64,000 bases of DNA from an uncultured Rhizobiaceae group bacterium. GTDB lineage: Bacteria > Pseudomonadota > Alphaproteobacteria > Rhizobiales > Rhizobiaceae. Under the pieces are notes generated by a model. That model was not told the origin of the DNA, made no database searches, and was given only the letters and a program-made list of their open reading frames with translations. This document shows positions 9,716-17,518 of the stretch, piece by piece (position 1 is the stretch's first letter; each line of letters opens with the position of its first letter). The stretch is taken from contig CANMVS010000025.1 of assembly GCA_947501445.1 (NCBI GenBank), forward strand, positions 1-64,000, read 5' to 3'. A program made the translations under genes and the position numbers.

Positions 9716-10597
9716 CTACCCTTTGACTGCACCGGCGGTCAGGCCAGAGACAATCTGGCGCTGAAAGACCATGACCATTACAAAAAGGGGCGCCGTAGCC
9801 GAAACAACAGCGGCCACCGCAAACATCACGTTCCCCTTCGTTTGTGTAGTGCCGAGAAAACTGGCGATTTTCGGAACCATGGTCTGGTTTTCCTTCGACA
9901 GGATCATCGCCGTTACCGCGAAATCATTGTATGCGAGCAGGAATGAGAACAGGCCCGTGGTGATCACGCCCGGCCACATCACCGGAATGATAACGTGACG
10001 GAAAGCCTGAAAACGCGTGCAGCCATCGACCATGGCACTTTCGTCCAGATCCTGCGGGATATTCTTGAAAAAGGAATGCAGCATCCACAGCGTGAACGGC
10101 TGGTTGATAGCAACGAGCACGATAATGCAGGTCGCAAGGTGACCCCACAGGTTCCAGCCGAAAAACACCGGCAGATAACCTGAAACCAGGGTGATCGGTG
10201 GCATGGCTCTGAAGATCAGCGCGGCGATCAGGAACCAGAATGCATAACGATAGGTTGAGCGAGCTAGGGCATAGCCACCGAGCGTTCCGAACGTCAGCGA
10301 AATAGTGACGACGAAGATACAGACCAGAACTGAATTCAATGCAGCGCGCCAGAATTCCTCTTTTATCCACGCCCCCTCATACCCGTCAGCGGTGAAGCTG
10401 CTGCCGGTCTCATTCTGCGTCAATGTTCCTGACAGGGCGTAGAACCAGTCTGCCTTGGAGAAGAAGTCGCCTTCGACTTTGAAAGAGCCCCAAAGGGTCC
10501 AAAGGAAAGGGAAAGCCGCCAGGATCATCCAAAGTGCCAGAACACCAAAGATCAGGATTTGGACGGCGGGTGGACGTTTCTTTGTTATGTCACTCAT
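9716..10597 (-). CDS. carbohydrate ABC transporter permease (MalG-type, CUT1)
   Basis: A 293-residue inner-membrane permease with about six hydrophobic segments. The cytoplasmic EAA loop that docks the ATPase is visible as DESAMVDGCTRFQAFRHVIIP. An unusually long stretch between the first segment and the core (WFYALSGTLTQNETGSSF onward) probably forms a periplasmic loop. Start is ATG (MSDITKKRPP) with AGGTG upstream, in preference to an upstream TTG lying in the previous gene. It pairs with the adjacent MalF-type permease. Confidence 0.9.
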   Translation of the reverse strand: MSDITKKRPPAVQILIFGVLALWMILAAFPFLWTLWGSFKVEGDFFSKADWFYALSGTLTQNETGSSFTADGYEGAWIKEEFWRAALNSVLVCIFVVTISLTFGTLGGYALARSTYRYAFWFLIAALIFRAMPPITLVSGYLPVFFGWNLWGHLATCIIVLVAINQPFTLWMLHSFFKNIPQDLDESAMVDGCTRFQAFRHVIIPVMWPGVITTGLFSFLLAYNDFAVTAMILSKENQTMVPKIASFLGTTQTKGNVMFAVAAVVSATAPLFVMVMVFQRQIVSGLTAGAVKG

Positions 10598-10604
10598 GGT
10601 GCAC

Positions 10605-11627
10605 CTATTTCCGGCCAAAGTCGCGCCAGGTGCGGACCAGCACCGGTGAAAGGAGAATCGCGACGCCGATGATTGTCAGCACCGAGGTCGCTGCGGCTGA
10701 CGACAGTTGTCTCGTCTCGCCGCCAAGATCGTTGTAAATCGCCCAGGACAGGGAGGTTGCATGGGCGTTGGCTGCGAAACTGACAATCGGCTCAAAGACC
10801 CGGAAGTTGTCCATCAACTGCATCAGTGCGATGAATGTTGTGAGCGGTAGCAGGTGCGGAATGATGACATAGCGGATCTGTTCCCAGCGGTTGGCACCAT
10901 CGATGCGAGACGCCTCAAGCGTATCTTTGTTGACGGTTTGAAGCCCGGCATAATAGACAATAAAGGCAAAGGGTGCGGCGTGCCAAACGCCATAGACCAT
11001 CAGCATAATCCACATGAGTGGCGTCGAAGCCTTGACTGACAGGTCGGGATTGCCGGCCAGATATTGCAGGGCCGAGCCGATGATGCCGCGGGCGTCGACC
11101 ATCCAGAACAGGATAAGCGATCCGATCAGCGGCGTTATCATCATCGGCAATAGTGAAAAGAAAATCAGAGGCCCGCGAATTGCAGAGGCGGCACTGTTGA
11201 CGGCAACAGCAATGACGAAACCGAAAATGATGACCAGCGGTGTGACGACAAATGTGAAGGTGAGAGTGAATCCGAGTGCCTTGTAAAAAGGCAGGTTCAA
11301 CATTTGCGCGCCGAAATCGCGCCAATTGTCTGCTTTCTCCCAGGCGGAGCCGACCGCATCGACTGCAAGGTGGTTGCGGTCCCGATAGGTTGCCAAGCCT
11401 GCAAACTTTCCAAGTGGTTCAGCTTCCCTCAGTGCCGCGGTTGCCTCCTGATCGATGGCTGTTGCCTGCTTGCAACCGAAAGGACCACAATTTTCCACTG
11501 TCACGATTACCTGTTCGTGGGACACGTAGAACGACTGAACCACAACCGAGATTATCGGGAAAAAGATGAACAGCAGCATCGCAACAGAAGACGGGAGTAC
11601 GAACAAGAAAAACGCCTTGTGTTTCAT
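10605..11627 (-). CDS. sugar ABC transporter permease (MalF-type, CUT1)
   Basis: A 340-residue permease. It begins MKHKAFFLFVLPSSVAMLLF, with a perfect GGAGG eight bases upstream of the ATG; the longer frame upstream of that site is rejected. After the first membrane segment a roughly 90-residue extracytoplasmic insertion contains two cysteines (ENCGPFGCKQ), which could form a disulfide. The EAA loop reads EASRIDGANRWEQIRYVIIP. Together with the neighbouring permease, binding protein and ATPase it forms a complete importer of the sugar/polyol/glycerol-phosphate type. Confidence 0.9.
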   Translation of the reverse strand: MKHKAFFLFVLPSSVAMLLFIFFPIISVVVQSFYVSHEQVIVTVENCGPFGCKQATAIDQEATAALREAEPLGKFAGLATYRDRNHLAVDAVGSAWEKADNWRDFGAQMLNLPFYKALGFTLTFTFVVTPLVIIFGFVIAVAVNSAASAIRGPLIFFSLLPMMITPLIGSLILFWMVDARGIIGSALQYLAGNPDLSVKASTPLMWIMLMVYGVWHAAPFAFIVYYAGLQTVNKDTLEASRIDGANRWEQIRYVIIPHLLPLTTFIALMQLMDNFRVFEPIVSFAANAHATSLSWAIYNDLGGETRQLSSAAATSVLTIIGVAILLSPVLVRTWRDFGRK

Positions 11628-11709
11628 TTGCGGATCCTCCGTTTTGGCGATGAGTACTGAATGCGAAGCTTCGAGGGCGACCCATGCCGCCCCCTTTATT
11701 GAAACAGAG

Positions 11710-12939
11710 TTACTTGAGGTAACCCTTTTCCCTGGCCGCAGCGGTATAGGCGGCTTCAATGTCGCTCAGCGTCTGCTCCGCGCTTTCCTTGCCCTGCATG
11801 AAATCAGCGATATTGTCGCCAAGTACGGTGTGCAGAAGTCCCTGATAAGGCAGCATTGGATAGGGCGTTGTCTGCATGTCGATCGCGCTGAAAACACCCG
11901 CATTGACTGGCGCAGGTTTGTACCCATCGATCATCCAGACCGCCTGACCCATGGTCTCGTCATTCAGGATTGCCGAACTGGTGCCATGTTTCATGGCCAG
12001 GAATGTGGCTTCGGCATCTTTGTCAGAGATGTTCTTTGCAACTGTCCAGCCGTCCCACCACAATGTCGAAGCGGGATGATTGCCACCACCGACAGTCATC
12101 GGTGCACTGACCTTGGTGTTGTTGTAAACCTCTGGCGTAGAGCCTTCCGCGTCCATCAACCGACCTGTACGTGAACCCCACATATTCATCAAAGCAACAT
12201 TGCCGGCTTCCCACTCCGCAGAGGTGGCGTTTGAATCATGGGTCAGAAAGTCGGGGTTCATATATTCCGATAGTGCCTTCATCATATTGAGCGTTGCAAC
12301 GCCCTTTTCGTTGTTGATGGCAACTTCCGCTGTGCCCGGTTTGTAGAATTCTCCACCATGGCCAAGATACATGTTGACAAATTCCTGGGCCAGGTTCCAG
12401 CCCGCTTGATAAGCGCCGCCTACCGGATTTTCGATTATGCCCTGTTCGCGTATCATTTTGGCAGCGGCCAAAAGTTCCTCATAGGTTTTTGGAGGTTCGA
12501 CACCAATTTTTTCAAGGATGTCACCGCGATACACGAGGTGTTGGGCATTGGCCATAAACGCCACAGCCATGACTTTACCGTCCACCGTGATTAACTGGTG
12601 TTTGGGAATGTCCTGACCGTGTTTGGCGACCAGGTCGTCGAGCGGACGAAGCACATCTTCATTGATCAGCGCCACAATGGATGAGTTTGCCAAAATGGCG
12701 GAAGTATATTCTGCCGGATTGCCCTGCATGCCCGCCAGATTGATCTTCTGGTGATCGGCAGTCAGGTTGGCTTCGGCTTCAATGCCTTCACAGGACGTCG
12801 CATTTTTGGCGACCGTCTGAATGGCGGGAAATTCGTTACCAATTATATTGAGACGCCCCGAGTCAATCGTGCATGCCGCGAAGGCTGCTGATGTGGAAAG
12901 CGCCACCGTTGCGGCGGTAATTATCGTCTTGAGAAACAT
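11710..12939 (-). CDS. ABC transporter extracellular solute-binding protein
   Basis: A 409-residue periplasmic binding protein of the CUT1 (cluster B) type. The first 22 or so residues form a signal peptide (FLKTIITAATVALSTSAAFA) with probable cleavage before ACTIDSG. The body carries typical features such as DVLRPLDDLVAKHG, YRGDILEKIGVEPPKTYEEL and WWDGWTVAKN. GGGAG lies upstream of the ATG. It should determine what the island consumes; the ligand cannot be read from the sequence. It follows the ATPase gene after a 78-base gap holding a small hairpin. Confidence 0.92.
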   Translation of the reverse strand: MFLKTIITAATVALSTSAAFAACTIDSGRLNIIGNEFPAIQTVAKNATSCEGIEAEANLTADHQKINLAGMQGNPAEYTSAILANSSIVALINEDVLRPLDDLVAKHGQDIPKHQLITVDGKVMAVAFMANAQHLVYRGDILEKIGVEPPKTYEELLAAAKMIREQGIIENPVGGAYQAGWNLAQEFVNMYLGHGGEFYKPGTAEVAINNEKGVATLNMMKALSEYMNPDFLTHDSNATSAEWEAGNVALMNMWGSRTGRLMDAEGSTPEVYNNTKVSAPMTVGGGNHPASTLWWDGWTVAKNISDKDAEATFLAMKHGTSSAILNDETMGQAVWMIDGYKPAPVNAGVFSAIDMQTTPYPMLPYQGLLHTVLGDNIADFMQGKESAEQTLSDIEAAYTAAAREKGYLK

Positions 12940-12959
12940 ATTCAACTCCCTATTTCTAT

Positions 12960-12980
12960 GGTGCGTATTACCCTCGCACC
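12960..12980 (-). promoter_or_regulatory. intercistronic hairpin between ABC ATPase and binding-protein genes
   Basis: GGTGCG (12960-12965) and CGCACC (12975-12980) form a six-base-pair stem with a 9-base loop. It lies 21 bases upstream of the binding-protein start in the transcript and could stabilise or process the mRNA so that the binding protein is made in excess. There is no T run, so it is not a typical terminator. Confidence 0.35.
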
Positions 12981-13017
12981 CAAGTGAATCCGGATATGGC
13001 CGGAAAGTTAAAGTGCG

Positions 13018-14070
13018 TTAGAGATTTATTCTCGCTCCCGAATTTTCTTCAAACAGATGGCAGATTGTCGGTGGTATTGAGATTGAAATTTCGTCGCCAA
13101 TCTCCGCCCGAAAAGATTTGTCCGCTTTGACGGACACCAAAGCACCGGCGACACGTACGGAAATCATCGTGGCATCACCAAGCAACTCCATGGTGTAGAT
13201 GGGCATATTGATCTGTCCTGTGCCGGCTTGTGCAAGCTGTCCATCTTCGGCACGGAACCCAAGAGTGACCTTACCATCCGGCGCACCGATGCCGGGAATC
13301 TCGGTATGCGGTGCGCGGAAGACGCCGTCTTTTACTTCACCCTCGATGAGGTTCATCGCCGGGTTGCCGATAAAGCTTGCGACAAAGCTGTTTGCGGGTG
13401 TGTCGTAAATATCCGTTGGACTGCCCACCTGCTGGACGACACCCTGTTTCATGACAACGACCCGATCGGCCAATGTCATCGCCTCGATCTGATCGTGGGT
13501 TACATAAATTGTTGTCACAGCCAGTTCGTGGCTGAGATTCTTGATCTGCGCCCGCGTGCTTACCCGTAATTTGGCGTCGAGGTTGGACAATGGTTCGTCC
13601 ATCAGGAATACATTTGGTTCGCGCACAATGGCACGGGCGAGGGCGACGCGCTGGCGCTGACCACCCGAAAGTTCAGCCGGTTTGCGATGAAGAAATTCGT
13701 CAAGTTCAACCATGGCTGAGGCACGCCGAACCTTCTGATCATGCATCGCAGGGTCAATGCCACGGACCTTGAGTGGGAACCGAATGTTTTCATAGACATT
13801 CATGTTCGGATAAAGGGCGTAGGATTGAAATACCATCGCCACATCCCGGTCCTTCGGGTCGAGGTCGTTGATCACTTTGCCATCAATGGTAATCTCGCCT
13901 TCGGTAATATCTTCAAGACCGGCAATCATGCGCATGGTGGTGGTTTTGCCGCAGCCAGAGGGGCCAAGAAGAACCAGAAATTCCTTATCGGCGATAGTCA
14001 GGTCAAAATTGTCCACGCCGACAAATGCCCCCCATCGTTTGCCAACATTTCGTAGCTGGATCTCGGCCAT
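13018..14070 (-). CDS. sugar ABC transporter ATP-binding protein (UgpC/MsmK-type)
   Basis: A 350-residue ATPase of the MalK/UgpC family. It has Walker A GPSGCGKTTT, signature LSGGQRQRVALARAI, Walker B VFLMDEPLSNLD, switch His in TIYVTHDQIEAMT, and a C-terminal OB/TOBE regulatory domain from about residue 235. Start is ATG (MAEIQLRNVG) preceded by GGGGGAAGAA. It is the first gene of the long minus-strand unit and is divergent from the fifth SnoaL-like gene; the region between holds two operator-like palindromes. Confidence 0.94.
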   Translation of the reverse strand: MAEIQLRNVGKRWGAFVGVDNFDLTIADKEFLVLLGPSGCGKTTTMRMIAGLEDITEGEITIDGKVINDLDPKDRDVAMVFQSYALYPNMNVYENIRFPLKVRGIDPAMHDQKVRRASAMVELDEFLHRKPAELSGGQRQRVALARAIVREPNVFLMDEPLSNLDAKLRVSTRAQIKNLSHELAVTTIYVTHDQIEAMTLADRVVVMKQGVVQQVGSPTDIYDTPANSFVASFIGNPAMNLIEGEVKDGVFRAPHTEIPGIGAPDGKVTLGFRAEDGQLAQAGTGQINMPIYTMELLGDATMISVRVAGALVSVKADKSFRAEIGDEISISIPPTICHLFEENSGARINL

Positions 14071-14091
14071 TTCTTCCCCCAACGGAAAATT

Positions 14092-14107
14092 TTGAATACG
14101 CTTGCAA
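14092..14107. promoter_or_regulatory. LacI-type operator-like palindrome, copy A
   Basis: TTGAATAC/GCTTGCAA is an imperfect 16-base palindrome with central CG, the layout of LacI/GalR operators. It lies 21 bases upstream of the ABC ATPase start and shares most positions with copy B 55 bases away. A LacI-family gene is in the unit it would control. Binding is inferred. Confidence 0.5.
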
Positions 14108-14146
14108 TAAGGGTAGACTCAAGTTGTAACTTCTGACAAGTGTTTT

Positions 14147-14162
14147 TTGCATACGTTTGCAA
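14147..14162. promoter_or_regulatory. LacI-type operator-like palindrome, copy B
   Basis: TTGCATAC/GTTTGCAA is a 16-base palindrome with one mismatched pair and central CG. It is flanked by T and A runs that extend the outer symmetry to TTTTTTGCA...TGCAAAAAA. It lies in the divergent promoter region, 83 bases before the start of the plus-strand SnoaL-like gene. The centres of copies A and B are 55 bases apart, close to five helical turns, so looping or cooperative binding is possible. Confidence 0.6.
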
Positions 14163-14229
14163 AAAAAATTTCCCATACCGGGCAAGATCCGGTAATCGTT
14201 CGGAAAAAATAATTCAAATGAGAAGACAC

Positions 14230-15228
14230 ATGATATCATTTCAGTCGGAAAAACAGCTTGTTCGCGATTACTACTCGGCTCTGGATTGCGCTGAGGCCGG
14301 ACAGATAGAGCAGGTGATCAACACCTTCACCACGCACAATTACCGGTGGCGCGGGTTTCATCCGTTCGACGAAATCAATGATGCAGTGGAAGTCGCGCAC
14401 CGGTTCTGGGTGCCCTTGCGTCTGGCGCTGACGCGGATGCAACGCCGCATGGATATCTTTATGGCCGGGCGCAACGAAATTGACGGGTTTGACAGTACCT
14501 GGGTCGTTTCGATGGGACATCTGGTCGGGCTGTTTGATCAACCCTGGCTGGGCATTAGGCCGACGCGGAAAATGGCCTTTCTGCGATATTGTGAGTTTCA
14601 TCGTGTTGAAAATGGCAAGATCGCCGAAACGGCTATGTATTTCGATGTACCGCATCTGATGATGCAGGCCGGGCTGCAGCCGTTTCCCCCGCAAACGGCG
14701 GCACATCTGGTGCAACCCGGTCCAATGACACACAACGGCCTGATGTTCGAACCACAGGATCCCGCTGAGGGCAAAAAGACACTGGCCGCCATCAATCATA
14801 TGATTGGCGACATTAAGGATTGGACCGGTGGCCGTGAGGAACCATTGATCAAAGAGCTTCAGCGAAGCTGGAATGACGATATGATCTGGTGGGGTCCGGC
14901 TGGTATCGGCGCGACCTACACAATTGAGCGATATGCGCAGCAGCACGCCGGCCCCTTTCGCGACGGCTTTGGTGAACGCACGTTCAATGGTCATATATGC
15001 CGACTTGCGGAAGGCGATTTTGGCGGGTTCTTTGGTTGGCCGAACCTGACGCTCATTCCGACAGGCGGTTTCATGGGCATGCCAGCGACTGGTAAACCAG
15101 GCGATATGCGGGTGATCGATATATACAGGCGTGCGGGTAACAAGCTGACTGAAAACTGGATATTCATCGACCTCCTGCATTTTTGGAAACAGCAGGGCGT
15201 TGACATATTGGTACGCAGCGCAAAATAA
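14230..15228 (+). CDS. SnoaL/NTF2-like protein, two-domain (copy 5)
   Basis: About 332 residues with two SnoaL-like domains. Domain 1 holds TWVVSMGHLVGLFDQPWLGI and RPTRKMAFLRYCEFHRV; the linker has VQPGPMTHNGLMF; domain 2 holds MIWWGPAGIGATYTIERY, GFFGWPNLTLIPTGGF, GMPATGKPGDMRVIDIYR and the closing block KLTENWIFIDLLHFWKQQGVD. It is the only plus-strand member of the island and has its own promoter facing the shared operator region. The start ATG at 14230 has GAGAAG upstream; an in-frame ATG at 14218 is possible. Divergent transcription from the same control region ties it to the long minus-strand unit. Confidence 0.83.
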   Translation: MISFQSEKQLVRDYYSALDCAEAGQIEQVINTFTTHNYRWRGFHPFDEINDAVEVAHRFWVPLRLALTRMQRRMDIFMAGRNEIDGFDSTWVVSMGHLVGLFDQPWLGIRPTRKMAFLRYCEFHRVENGKIAETAMYFDVPHLMMQAGLQPFPPQTAAHLVQPGPMTHNGLMFEPQDPAEGKKTLAAINHMIGDIKDWTGGREEPLIKELQRSWNDDMIWWGPAGIGATYTIERYAQQHAGPFRDGFGERTFNGHICRLAEGDFGGFFGWPNLTLIPTGGFMGMPATGKPGDMRVIDIYRRAGNKLTENWIFIDLLHFWKQQGVDILVRSAK

Positions 15229-15357
15229 CGTTTGATTTTGGCTTCGGGCGCACCAAACCTGTCAAATCAATGAACCTGGTATGAATATCCTATTCAGGTC
15301 CGTTTCAGACGATGTTTTCTAGTGTCTCCTCATTCAAACCTAATTTGGAGAGGGATT

Positions 15358-15630
15358 ATGAAAACATTACTCATCGCATCTGTTGCCATTGGTATTGGCG
15401 CTGGCTTTACGCTTATCGCACCCACACCTGCGCAGGCAGCCAAATGTCTTTATCAGGCCCATTACACCAATGGCGACTACGCCGGTGTTTATCAGGTCGG
15501 GCGCGCATTGAAAAAGAAGAAAGCCTGTAATCGTGCACGGCGCCAATGTGGTCGGAGCCTTGAACGGGCCAGCCGCAAGGGGAAAATCGGCCGTGGTGCA
15601 AGCTGCATCCGTATAACCAACGTGTACTAA
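15358..15630 (+). CDS. small secreted basic cysteine-containing protein
   Basis: A 90-residue protein with a clear signal peptide (KTLLIASVAIGIGAGFTLIA) and probable cleavage after AQA. The mature part is about 64 residues, strongly basic (KKKKACNRARRQCGRSL), with four cysteines that could form two disulfides. GGAGAGGG precedes the ATG. I recognise no family. It stands alone between the SnoaL-like gene and a convergent transporter gene and is followed by a hairpin terminator. A cell-envelope or nucleic-acid/polyanion-binding role is possible but not shown. Confidence 0.72.
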   Translation: MKTLLIASVAIGIGAGFTLIAPTPAQAAKCLYQAHYTNGDYAGVYQVGRALKKKKACNRARRQCGRSLERASRKGKIGRGASCIRITNVY

Positions 15631-15645
15631 GAATTTTTCGAATTG

Positions 15646-15682
15646 AAAGGCGCCCGGGCAGAGAATTGTTTCGGGCGTCTTT
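15646..15682. terminator. hairpin terminator between convergent genes
   Basis: AAAGGCGCCCG (15646-15656) pairs with CGGGCGTCTTT (15672-15682) with one G-U pair, giving an 11-bp stem bounded by A and T runs. It can act in both directions, after the small secreted protein on the plus strand and after the DMT transporter on the minus strand. Confidence 0.65.
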
Positions 15683-15722
15683 GTTCGTGGATAGGGTTTG
15701 CCAGCTCGGGTCCATATTGGAG

Positions 15723-16622
15723 CTAAACTCTCTCCGACAGGCGGCGCTCCCTTATCCAGATCGTCAAACCCGCCGCAACAATGACCGCTGCACCGGCAAT
15801 CGTCCACACATCCGGCAAATGGTCGAAGACCAGATAGCTCCAGATCGTCAGATACAAAATAAAGGAATAGGCAAAGGGTGATAATGTGCTGGCCGGGGCG
15901 AAGCGATGCGCAGTGGTAAGCACCTGATGCCCAAGCCACCCCAGAAGCCCGAGTGCGATCATGATTGTCCAATCGCCTGTCGTCGCTGGAGTTTGCCATT
16001 CGTAAAGTGCAAATGGCAACAATATGATCGTGCCGACCGCGCCTGAATAGAATTGCATCGTGTCAGTCGAAACCACACCGGCCAGACGGCGTGTCAAAAT
16101 GGAATAGCCCGCAAATGAGCTTGCCCCGCACAACGACAGGAGCACCGCCCAGTGGAAGTTCTCATCAAAAGGACGAATAGCGATCAAAATTCCGGCGAAG
16201 CCGACGATGATTGCGGACCAGCGCCAGATACCAACGCGCTCACCCAGCAACGGCCCGGATAGGGCGCATATGATGATGGGTGCTGAAAACAGGATCGTTG
16301 ACGTCAGGGTCAGCGGGATGTAGCGCAACGCCGCAAAATTAAACACGGTCGACAGCATCAGCAGGGCGCCGCGAAACAAGAGCAGCGTTGAATTTCCCGA
16401 CTTGAAACGGCTTGTCTGGGCGCCATCACGTACCATTATCACCAGTGATATGGCAAAATGGCCGATGTACCGCATGAATGACAATTGCAGGGCTGGCAGA
16501 CCTGCGAGTGCCAGCCATTTGGCACCCGCATCAATAAAAGAAAAGCACAAATAGGCAAAGAGCATCATGACAATCGCAAGCAGCGGTCTGTCTATATTGG
16601 CTTTTACAACATCGCCCTTCAT
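15723..16622 (-). CDS. EamA/DMT-family transporter
   Basis: A 299-residue inner-membrane protein with about ten hydrophobic segments arranged as two EamA repeats (for example MLFAYLCFSFIDAGAKWLAL at the start and WSAIIVGFAGILIAIRPF in the middle). The start ATG overlaps the stop of the upstream dehydrogenase by ATGA. Members of this superfamily export or exchange small metabolites such as amino acids. In this unit, downstream of a TRAP importer, two dioxygenases and a dehydrogenase, it may export a product or relieve accumulation of an intermediate. Confidence 0.88.
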   Translation of the reverse strand: MKGDVVKANIDRPLLAIVMMLFAYLCFSFIDAGAKWLALAGLPALQLSFMRYIGHFAISLVIMVRDGAQTSRFKSGNSTLLLFRGALLMLSTVFNFAALRYIPLTLTSTILFSAPIIICALSGPLLGERVGIWRWSAIIVGFAGILIAIRPFDENFHWAVLLSLCGASSFAGYSILTRRLAGVVSTDTMQFYSGAVGTIILLPFALYEWQTPATTGDWTIMIALGLLGWLGHQVLTTAHRFAPASTLSPFAYSFILYLTIWSYLVFDHLPDVWTIAGAAVIVAAGLTIWIRERRLSERV

Positions 16623-17518
16623 CGGCTGGCTTTGTCGTCAAACAGATCAGCGAAATAGTCTACCATTTGCGATACCATCTGATCACCGCGCCCTTCAGCC
16701 ATAGCCAGAGAGAGCGCCTGTTTGGCCGCGTGTGACATCAGGCTTGGAACACCGGCGTCATCGGCCATCGTGTTGTAATAGCCGACATCCTTGCGGGCAT
16801 TCTTGATTGCGAATGCCAGCATGTCGGGTTTTCCGTCGATGGCATAGGCTTTGACAAAATCCATCATGCCGGAATGAAGCGGACCGGCAGACATGATGTT
16901 GTAAACTGTTGCACGATCGACACCGGCCACATCAGCCATGGCAAAGGCCTCCGACATGGCGGTTGCGGTTGTCATGGCAAAGAAATTATTGATCAGTTTG
17001 ACGGTATTGCCAGCGCCCAGGGCGCCGACGTGAAAGACATTCTCCCCCAGCTCATCAAGCAATGGTTTGACGGCCTCAAAGACGGCCACATCACCGGCTG
17101 CCATGATGTTCAAAAGCCCGTCTTTTGCATGGGCTGGCGTGCGGCCAAGCGGTGCATCCATGTAGCCTGCGCCAACATTGGCTACCTTTTCACCCAGCAT
17201 GCGGGTTGATGCTGGCAGGGATGTACCAAAGTCGATGACATATTTGCCTGAGCTCAGCCCGGCAATAACACCGTCCTCGCCCAACATACGCCCTTCAACC
17301 GATGCTGACGTGTCAACACACAGCATGATGACATCGCTTGCCTGAGCCAATTGCCGTGCAGTGGTGTGTTCAACCGCACCGCGCGCGACAGCCGCATCGA
17401 CATTATCGCGGGAGCGGTTGGCCAGCACATTGAGTGCGTAACCTCTGCTCTGCAGACATTCCACCATGGCGATACCCATAAGTCCCAGACCAATGAATCC
17501 TATTGCGGGTTTGCTCAT
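16619..17518 (-). CDS. 3-hydroxyisobutyrate dehydrogenase-like NAD(P)-dependent oxidoreductase
   Basis: A 299-residue beta-hydroxyacid dehydrogenase. It has the N-terminal nucleotide motif GFIGLGLMG, the substrate-binding block DAPLGRTPAHAKDGLL, and the catalytic Lys in GAGNTVKLINNFF. The second element departs from the usual DAPVSGG form, indicating a substrate other than 3-hydroxyisobutyrate. The ATG overlaps the dioxygenase stop by ATGA. It probably oxidises a beta-hydroxy acid, or reduces the corresponding semialdehyde, in the pathway fed by the TRAP transporter. Confidence 0.88.
   Translation of the reverse strand: MSKPAIGFIGLGLMGIAMVECLQSRGYALNVLANRSRDNVDAAVARGAVEHTTARQLAQASDVIMLCVDTSASVEGRMLGEDGVIAGLSSGKYVIDFGTSLPASTRMLGEKVANVGAGYMDAPLGRTPAHAKDGLLNIMAAGDVAVFEAVKPLLDELGENVFHVGALGAGNTVKLINNFFAMTTATAMSEAFAMADVAGVDRATVYNIMSAGPLHSGMMDFVKAYAIDGKPDMLAFAIKNARKDVGYYNTMADDAGVPSLMSHAAKQALSLAMAEGRGDQMVSQMVDYFADLFDDKASR

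Noticed and set aside
14236-15180. 314-codon minus-strand open frame
   Set aside because: Antisense to SnoaL-like copy 5; its amino-acid mix is rich in His, Gln and Arg as expected for a complementary frame, with no family features.
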